From Kushneria avicenniae (GTDB lineage: Bacteria; Pseudomonadota; Gammaproteobacteria; Pseudomonadales; Halomonadaceae): 64,000 bases of DNA. The position numbers and the translations under genes were made by a program. The notes below the pieces were generated by a model. It searched no databases. It was given only the letters and a program-made list of their open reading frames with translations, and was not told the DNA's origin. This document shows positions 58,636 through 64,000 of the stretch, piece by piece (position 1 is the first letter of the stretch; the number at the start of each line of letters is the position of its first letter). The stretch is from contig NZ_FOLY01000004.1 in assembly GCF_900112585.1 (NCBI RefSeq), positions 473,505-537,504 on the forward strand, in the 5' to 3' direction.

Positions 58636-61536
58636 ATGGAAACCTCGCATACAGAGCGTGATACCTCATCAATCCTTGATGATGCTCATACGCGTCAAAG
58701 CGATCAGCAGTTGCGTGTCATCAAGCGTACCGGTGACACCGCCACCTTTGATGCGAGCAAGATCTCCGTGGCCATGAGCAAGGCCTTTCTTGCCGTGGAA
58801 GGTGACAACGCTGCTGTATCGTCGCGCATTCGCGAGCAGGTCGAGCAGCTGACGCAGTCCATCATGGATACCTTTGCGCGTCGCATGCCCGAAGGCGGCA
58901 CCCTGCATATCGAGGATATTCAGGATCAGGTAGAACTTGCCCTGATGCGCTCGGGCGAGCACAAGGTAGCGCGCGCCTACGTCCTCTACCGTGAAGAACA
59001 TGCCCGTGCCCGCGCGGCACAGCAGCAGGGCGTCGAAAGACCCCACCCCACCATCAACGTCACCCAGCCCGATGGCAGCCGTCGTCCGCTGGATCTGGCC
59101 CGTATCGAAACGCTGGTGACGGACGCCTGCACCGGGCTTGAAAACGTCGAAGTGCGTCGCATCGTCGACGAGTCGCTGCGCAATCTGTATGACGGCGTCA
59201 CCGCCGACGGCGTGGCCACGGCGCTGATGATGACCGCACGCATGCTGGTCGAGAAGGAGCCCAACTACACCTTCGTGACCGCCCGCCTGCTGCAGGACAA
59301 TCTGCGCCGCGAAGCGCTCTCCTTCCTTGAGGTTGCCGACGAAGCCACCTTTGGTGACATGGCCTCTCTCTATAAGCCTGCCTTCCAGAGCTACATCCTC
59401 CGCGGTATCGAATTCGAGCAACTGGACCCGAAGCTGGCCGAATTCGATCTGGAGCGTCTGGGCGATGCCCTCGATCACGAACGTGACAATCAGTTCACCT
59501 ACCTCGGGCTTCAGACGCTTTACGACCGCTACTTCCTGCATCGCAACGGCGTCCGCTATGAGCTGCCGCAGGTCATGTTCATGCGTGTGGCCATGGGCCT
59601 TTCACTCAACGAGCAGGACCGTGAAGCTCGCGCCATCGAATTCTACGAGCTGCTGTCGAGCTTCGACTACATGACATCGACGCCGACGCTCTTTAACGCC
59701 GGCACCATCCGCAGCCAGCTCTCGTCCTGCTACCTAACCACCGTGCCGGATAACCTGGAAGGCATCTACGGCGCCATCCGCGACAACGCCATGCTCTCCA
59801 AGTGGGCAGGTGGCTTGGGCAACGACTGGACACCGGTACGTGCCCTTGGCTCCTATATCAAGGGGACCAACGGCAAGTCACAGGGGGTTGTGCCCTTCCT
59901 CAAGGTCGTCAACGATACGGCCGTGGCGGTCAACCAGGGCGGCAAGCGCAAGGGTGCCGTCTGTTCCTATCTGGAAAGCTGGCACCTGGACGTCGAGGAA
60001 TTTCTTGAGCTGCGCAAGAACACCGGTGACGATCGCCGCCGTACGCACGACATGAATACGGCCAACTGGGTGCCGGATCTGTTCATGAAGCGCGTCAGCG
60101 AAGAGAAAGAGTGGACGCTCTTCTCACCGGCGACCTGCCCTGACCTGCATGACCTTTATGGCGCGGCGTTTGAAAAGCGTTATGAAGAGTATGAAGCCAT
60201 GACGCATACCGGCGAGATCACCCTGTTCAAGCGCGTACAGGCCAAGGATCTGTGGCGCAAGATGCTGTCGATGCTTTTTGAAACAGGCCACCCCTGGATC
60301 ACTTTCAAGGATCCCTGCAACCTGCGTAGCCCGCAGCGCCATGCCGGTGTCGTGCACTCTTCAAACCTGTGCACCGAGATCACGCTCAACACCAGCGCCG
60401 ACGAAATCGCGGTCTGCAACCTGGGATCGATCAACCTGGCGGCGCACATCGTTGATGGTCGTCTCGACAGCGACAAGCTCCAGCGCTCGGTCAAGACCGC
60501 TGTACGCATGCTCGATAACGTCATCGACATCAACTACTACGCCGTGCCGCAGGCCAAACGCTCCAATTTCCGTCACCGCCCGGTCGGGCTGGGTCTGATG
60601 GGCTTTCAGGATGCGCTCTACAAGCAGGGCATCGCCTACGCCTCTGAAGACGCGGTGAGCTTTGCCGATCACTCCATGGAGCTGATCAGCTATCACGCCA
60701 TTGAAGCCTCCAGCGATCTGGCAGCCGAGCGGGGTCGCTATGAATCCTATGAAGGCTCGCTCTGGAGCCAGGGTGTTCTGCCGATCGACTCCATCCGTGA
60801 TCTGCAGCGCGAGCGCGGTGAACAGTATCTGCAGATGGACACGTCCACCACGCAGGACTGGGACCGCATTCGCGACAAGGTTCGCAACCAGGGCATGCGT
60901 AACTCCAATGTCATGGCGATCGCGCCCACGGCGACCATCTCCAACATCTGTGGCGTGACGCAATCGATCGAGCCGACCTATCAGAACCTGTACGTGAAGT
61001 CGAACCTGTCGGGCGAGTTCACCGTGGTCAACTCGCACATGGTGCATGCACTCAAGGCGCGCGGCCTGTGGGACGAGGTCATGATCAATGACCTCAAGTA
61101 CTACGATGGCTCGCTCCAGCCGATCGACCGCATCCCGGAAGACCTCAAGCAGCGCTATGCCACGGCGTTCGAGATTGAACCGCGCTGGATTGTCGAGGCG
61201 GCCTCGCGTCGCCAGAAATGGATCGATCAGGCCCAGTCGTTGAACCTCTATATCAGCGGCGTCTCCGGTCGCAAGCTGGATACCACCTACCGCATGGCCT
61301 GGCAGCTGGGTCTGAAAACGACCTATTACCTCCGTGCGCAGGCGTCCAGCCGCCTTGAGAAGTCCACACTCAAGGGCACCGATGGCAAGCTGAACGGCGT
61401 CAAGCCCAATGCACCGACGCCGCAGCCATCGTCTTCTCCGTCACCGGAGCCCTCGCAGGCGACCCAGCAGCCGCTGGGCTCGGCACCGCCGCTTGCATGT
61501 TCACTCGATGACCCGGACTGCGAAGCCTGCCAGTAA
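58636..61536 (+). CDS. nrdA: Class I ribonucleotide reductase, large (alpha) subunit
   Basis: Reduces ribonucleoside diphosphates. 966 residues from the ATG at 58636 (GGAAGG upstream). Two tandem ATP-cones: about 26-120 (LRVIKRTGDTATFDASKI) and about 133-225 (VTQPDGSRRPLDLARI), as in Pseudomonas NrdA. The catalytic barrel has the active-site cysteines in SQLSSCYL, SSNLCTEITL and GAVCSYLESW. The C-terminal redox pair is in DPDCEACQ, after a Pro/Ser-rich linker. Pairs with nrdB 98 bp downstream. Confidence 0.97.
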   Translation: METSHTERDTSSILDDAHTRQSDQQLRVIKRTGDTATFDASKISVAMSKAFLAVEGDNAAVSSRIREQVEQLTQSIMDTFARRMPEGGTLHIEDIQDQVELALMRSGEHKVARAYVLYREEHARARAAQQQGVERPHPTINVTQPDGSRRPLDLARIETLVTDACTGLENVEVRRIVDESLRNLYDGVTADGVATALMMTARMLVEKEPNYTFVTARLLQDNLRREALSFLEVADEATFGDMASLYKPAFQSYILRGIEFEQLDPKLAEFDLERLGDALDHERDNQFTYLGLQTLYDRYFLHRNGVRYELPQVMFMRVAMGLSLNEQDREARAIEFYELLSSFDYMTSTPTLFNAGTIRSQLSSCYLTTVPDNLEGIYGAIRDNAMLSKWAGGLGNDWTPVRALGSYIKGTNGKSQGVVPFLKVVNDTAVAVNQGGKRKGAVCSYLESWHLDVEEFLELRKNTGDDRRRTHDMNTANWVPDLFMKRVSEEKEWTLFSPATCPDLHDLYGAAFEKRYEEYEAMTHTGEITLFKRVQAKDLWRKMLSMLFETGHPWITFKDPCNLRSPQRHAGVVHSSNLCTEITLNTSADEIAVCNLGSINLAAHIVDGRLDSDKLQRSVKTAVRMLDNVIDINYYAVPQAKRSNFRHRPVGLGLMGFQDALYKQGIAYASEDAVSFADHSMELISYHAIEASSDLAAERGRYESYEGSLWSQGVLPIDSIRDLQRERGEQYLQMDTSTTQDWDRIRDKVRNQGMRNSNVMAIAPTATISNICGVTQSIEPTYQNLYVKSNLSGEFTVVNSHMVHALKARGLWDEVMINDLKYYDGSLQPIDRIPEDLKQRYATAFEIEPRWIVEAASRRQKWIDQAQSLNLYISGVSGRKLDTTYRMAWQLGLKTTYYLRAQASSRLEKSTLKGTDGKLNGVKPNAPTPQPSSSPSPEPSQATQQPLGSAPPLACSLDDPDCEACQ

Positions 61537-61634
61537 TCCAATCGCCCTGACGGTGGCCCACCCGGGCCATCGTCCAACGCATTCAGGTCCACCCTCACCG
61601 TTGATACGGTCAGGCGATGGCAAGGGAGAGAATG

Positions 61635-62741
61635 ATGCAAGAGACAACCCTGTTCCATGATGACAACGACCAGGTCGACAACACCGGCCTGGGAGAAATT
61701 CAGGCCGGCGCTCAGCGTATCGATGCCAGCCAGAAGGCCATGATCAACGCCCAGAGCGACGTCAATCAGCTACTGCCGCTGAAATACAGCTGGGCGTGGG
61801 AAAAGTATCTGGCAGGCTGTAACAACCACTGGATGCCGACAGAAGTCTCCATGCAGGGCGATATCGCCACATGGCGTGCGCCGGTGAACAGCCAGGAAGG
61901 TCTGACTGAAGACGAAGTGTTGATGCTCAAGCGCAATCTCGGCTTTTTCGCCACTGCCGAGTCGCTGGTCGCCAATAACATCGTGCTGGCCGTCTATCGC
62001 AACATCACCAATCCGGAATGCCGTCAGTACCTGCTGCGCCAGGCGTTTGAAGAAGCCATCCACACGCATACCTTCCAGTACATCTGTACGTCACTGGGTC
62101 TGGATGAGGGCGAGCTCTTCAACATGTACCGGGAAATTCCATCGATTACCGACAAGGATGCCTGGGCGCTCAAATACACGCAGGCGCTGGAAGACCCGAG
62201 CTTCACCACCGGCACCATAGAGCGCGACCAGGCGTTTCTGCGTGCGCTGGTGGCCTTCTACGTCGTATTTGAAGGCATGTGGTTCTACACCGGTTTTGCC
62301 CAGATTCTGGCGCTGGGTCGTCGCAACAAGATGGTGGGGATCGCCGAGCAGTATCAGTACATTCTGCGCGATGAGTCCATCCACCTGAACTTCGGCATCG
62401 ACTGCATCAACCAGATCAAGATTGAAAATCCGCATCTGTGGGACGACGCTTTCCAGCAGGAAGTGCGTGGCATGCTGATGGAAGCCTACGAGCTGGAAGC
62501 AGCCTACGGCCGTGAGACCATGCCGCGAGGCATCCTCGGGCTGAACGCCGAGCTGACCGAGCAGTACATGCAGTTCATTGCCAATCGTCGCAGTGAGCAG
62601 ATCGGTCTGGGCCTGCTCTTTGATGACGTGGAAAATCCCTTCCCCTGGATGTCGGAACTGATTGACCTGCCTAAGGAGAAGAACTTCTTCGAGACGCGAG
62701 TCACCGAATATCAGACCGGCGGCGCGCTGACCTGGGACTGA
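61635..62741 (+). CDS. nrdB: Ribonucleotide reductase R2 subunit, predicted subclass Ic (Phe in place of the radical Tyr)
   Basis: 368 residues. Metal ligands Glu109 (FATAESLV), Glu140 and His143 (EEAIHTHTF), Glu213 (VFEGMWFY), Glu247 and His250 ([10 protein letters not shown]) are all present. The residue four after His143, the radical Tyr (Tyr122) in E. coli, is Phe147. [24 protein letters not shown] is very close to Chlamydia R2, whose Phe127 marks the Mn/Fe subclass Ic. Tyr149 nearby is not at the radical position. ATG at 61635 fits AAGGGAG better than the one at 61632. Confidence 0.95.
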   Translation: MQETTLFHDDNDQVDNTGLGEIQAGAQRIDASQKAMINAQSDVNQLLPLKYSWAWEKYLAGCNNHWMPTEVSMQGDIATWRAPVNSQEGLTEDEVLMLKRNLGFFATAESLVANNIVLAVYRNITNPECRQYLLRQAFEEAIHTHTFQYICTSLGLDEGELFNMYREIPSITDKDAWALKYTQALEDPSFTTGTIERDQAFLRALVAFYVVFEGMWFYTGFAQILALGRRNKMVGIAEQYQYILRDESIHLNFGIDCINQIKIENPHLWDDAFQQEVRGMLMEAYELEAAYGRETMPRGILGLNAELTEQYMQFIANRRSEQIGLGLLFDDVENPFPWMSELIDLPKEKNFFETRVTEYQTGGALTWD

Positions 62742-62794
62742 AGCATTAACATTCGGGCCCTATCGCCATAAAGAACCCGGGTCGACTCTGAAAG

Positions 62795-62818
62795 CCCTGC
62801 ATAATGCAGGGTTTTTTT
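62795..62818 (+). terminator. Terminator after nrdB
   Basis: Seven-base stem (62795-62801 with 62805-62811, loop TAA) followed by seven T. Confidence 0.93.
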
Positions 62819-62928
62819 GTACCCATTATTTCCGAAATCAAAGGCCTCATCACATACAGACTGCATGACGATGGTCGATAATCAACAGGTGAAGCCATTC
62901 CTGATTAAATGCTGACAAGGAGAGAACA

Positions 62929-63141
62929 ATGCACAAGGGAATTATGACTGTAACCGTGGTCATGGCACTGGCGCTTCTGACTGCATGCAGCAGCCCTACA
63001 GGGCGCAGTGCAGCTCAGGGAGCAGGTATCGGCGGCCTTACCGGCGCTGCTGCTGGTGCTGTGACGGGTGGTAGTGCAGGTACCGGTGCCCTGATTGGTG
63101 GCGCCGCGGGTGCGGCTGTCGGAGCGGCCAGCGCCCAGTGA
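62929..63141 (+). CDS. Small glycine-zipper lipoprotein (OsmB-like)
   Basis: 70 residues. Lipobox ALLTAC with Cys20, then a mature part made almost only of Gly/Ala/Thr/Ser zipper repeats (GAGIGGLTGAAAGAVTGG, IGGAAGAAVGAA). OsmB, SlyB and YMGG proteins look like this and sit in the outer membrane, often induced by osmotic or envelope stress. AAGGAGAG precedes the ATG. Single gene between two terminators. Confidence 0.88.
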   Translation: MHKGIMTVTVVMALALLTACSSPTGRSAAQGAGIGGLTGAAAGAVTGGSAGTGALIGGAAGAAVGAASAQ

Positions 63142-63165
63142 TCGCCAAAGCTGTAGCCCCATGGC

Positions 63166-63199
63166 AAAAAGCCTCCTGACCATCGTCAGGAGGCTTTTT
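63166..63199. terminator. Bidirectional terminator between two small lipoprotein genes
   Basis: Perfect 15-bp stem (63166-63180 with 63185-63199, loop CATC) with A5 on one end and T5 on the other. Confidence 0.93.
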
Positions 63200-63226
63200 C
63201 GCTTCTCTATACCCTATCGGGCTGGA

Positions 63227-63511
63227 TCAGTTGCTGTGCTCTTCAGCGCTGTCGCTGATGGAGTCACCGGCATCTTCCATAGCCTGACCGGTAGAGTCAG
63301 CAGCGTCGCTGGCAGCATCGCCAACGGAATCAGCCGCGTCGCTGGCAGCATCACCAGCAGAATCAGCTGCATCGCTTGCGGCATCACCAGCGTTGTCGGC
63401 AGCGTTATCCATCTGTGCGCCGGTCTCTTCGGCAGGACCGTCATCGCTGTCACAGCCAGCCACTGCAAACATCATCATTGCGGCCAGCAGGATACCCAGT
63501 GTCTTTTTCAT
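63227..63511 (-). CDS. Small acidic lipoprotein with 11-residue LEA-like repeats
   Basis: 94 residues from the ATG at 63511 (GGGAGAG ribosome binding site). The lipobox AVAGC gives Cys20. The mature chain is very acidic and repeats an 11-residue unit: AGDAASDAADS, then VGDAASDAADS, then a diverged TGQAMEDAGDS. Such undecads form amphipathic or disordered helices like group 3 LEA proteins. Function unknown; protection of the envelope under salt or drying stress is inference. Convergent with the glycine-zipper gene. Confidence 0.85.
   Translation of the reverse strand: MKKTLGILLAAMMMFAVAGCDSDDGPAEETGAQMDNAADNAGDAASDAADSAGDAASDAADSVGDAASDAADSTGQAMEDAGDSISDSAEEHSN
63297..63395 (-). repeat. 33-bp tandem repeat, three copies, inside the acidic lipoprotein gene
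   Basis: Units at 63297-63329, 63330-63362 and 63363-63395, each starting TCAG on the plus strand, with a few substitutions. Each encodes one 11-residue unit, so length changes keep the frame. Confidence 0.85.
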
Positions 63512-63813
63512 CGTTAGCTCTCCCTTGCCTACCATTTACATTAAAAAGAAATACCGGTGTCCCGGATATTTGCTTGTTCATTGTGGTGCAAAAAACGATG
63601 TAACACCACGCCTCTTTGTTCAGGAAGAGATTGATTTTCCCGAACAATCCTTTGGTGCCAAATGAATCGAGATCCAGAAAGGGAGACGACGCCCCTGATC
63701 AATGGCCCTCAGGGAACATGGCCCTGCGGTCACTGCCACCCGCGTCCGGGGCGTGACGCGCGGCGGCCACGCCCGTGGCCGCCCGGCGCGGCATTTTCCG
63801 AGCACATATAAAA
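63512..63813. other. Intergenic region between the acidic lipoprotein gene and the rRNA operon terminator
   Basis: No supported gene. The part next to 63512 should hold the lipoprotein promoter but I see no clear -10/-35. A nine-base GC stem (63762-63770 with 63775-63783) lies just past the rRNA terminator in the minus direction. Otherwise nothing recognisable. Confidence 0.5.
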
Positions 63814-63840
63814 GAACCCCGGTCCATTGGACCGGGGTTC
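63814..63840 (-). terminator. Terminator of the rRNA operon
   Basis: Perfect 12-bp stem (63814-63825 with 63829-63840, loop ATT) nine bases past the 5S 3' end; on the minus strand it is followed by TTTTATAT. Confidence 0.93.
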
Positions 63841-63849
63841 GGAAGGGGT

Positions 63850-63967
63850 GCCTGACGATGACCTACTCTCACATGGGGAGACCCCACACTACCATCGGCG
63901 CGGAGCCGTTTCACTGCCGAGTTCGGGATGGGATCGGGTGGGACCGGCACGCTATGGTCGTCAGGCA
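63850..63967 (-). rRNA. rrf: 5S ribosomal RNA
   Basis: The complement begins TGCCTGACGACCATAGC, contains CCGATGGTAGTGTGGGGT and CCCATGTGAGAGTAGGTC, and ends with TCGTCAGGC, which pairs with the 5' end. About 118 nt, typical of gammaproteobacterial 5S. It is the last gene of an rRNA operon whose 23S lies to the right; 63968-64000 is the 23S-5S spacer. Confidence 0.97.
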
Positions 63968-64000
63968 ATTCTGCAGACCGGCTGCTGTCAGGCAGCCGGT

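Noticed and set aside
63297..63395. Short direct repeats that might be a CRISPR array
   Set aside because: The 33-bp units are contiguous with no spacers and encode 11-residue protein repeats.
63699..63968. 89-codon open frame over the 5S gene
   Set aside because: It lies across the 5S rRNA and its terminator; not a protein gene.

Overview
The window is a stretch of core chromosome from a GC-rich gammaproteobacterium, most likely Halomonadaceae (Halomonas, Kushneria or Chromohalobacter type). That placement is an inference from gene order, acidic proteins and Pseudomonas-like synteny; no 16S sequence is present. I recognise about 57 protein genes and the 5S gene of an rRNA operon entering from the right on the minus strand. 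I saw no tRNA, insertion sequence, prophage or CRISPR array.

Layout. 0-5.5 kb: tgt-yajC-secD-secF, convergent with a SuhB-like gene. 5.7-9.3 kb: trmJ, iscR-iscS-iscA and ndk. 9.4-19.2 kb: rlmN-pilF-rodZ-ispG-hisS-yfgM-bamB-der and a WHy/LEA14-like lipoprotein. 19.2-26.0 kb: mostly minus-strand genes (DUF815 ATPase, aroE-hemF, tsaC, dprA and its usual upstream neighbour). 26.2-31.6 kb: def-fmt-rsmB, then pncA and dodecin, then trkA. 31.6-38.4 kb: accessory housekeeping genes (DUF2784, TraB/PrgY, quinol monooxygenase family, DTW protein, BASS transporter, sirtuin, truC-tcdA-DUF1653). 38.4-41.0 kb: bacterioferritin, its ferredoxin with a Fur-like box, and an aldehyde dehydrogenase. 41.2-50.6 kb: lptF-lptG divergent from pepA, then ilvE, a YgfF-like SDR, holC and valS. 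50.8-55.6 kb: lpxT, gloA, doxX, a uracil-DNA-glycosylase-like gene, a YdjM-like membrane protein and metR. 55.6-62.8 kb: an RstAB-like two-component system divergent from nrdA-nrdB. 62.9-64 kb: two small lipoproteins and 5S rRNA.

Most genes are ordinary, but several depart from their families in ways visible in the sequence. NrdB has Phe147 where the radical tyrosine should be, with an intact di-metal site, as in the Mn/Fe subclass Ic enzymes of Chlamydia. The SuhB orthologue, in its conserved chromosomal position, has lost three of four metal ligands. The isc locus consists only of iscR-iscS-iscA, and IscS lacks the C-terminal tail that binds IscU. The protein upstream of dprA has lost its LysM domain. 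A small lipoprotein is built from 11-residue LEA-like repeats encoded by 33-bp tandem repeats. Two syntenies are interrupted: rsmB|pncA-dodecin|trkA and pepA|ilvE-SDR|holC-valS.

The nrdAB upstream region carries two NrdR boxes 31 bp apart and a near-consensus DnaA box, which suggests cell-cycle and nucleotide-pool control of ribonucleotide reductase. Starts were chosen from ribosome binding sites and known family N termini; several genes use GTG or TTG.
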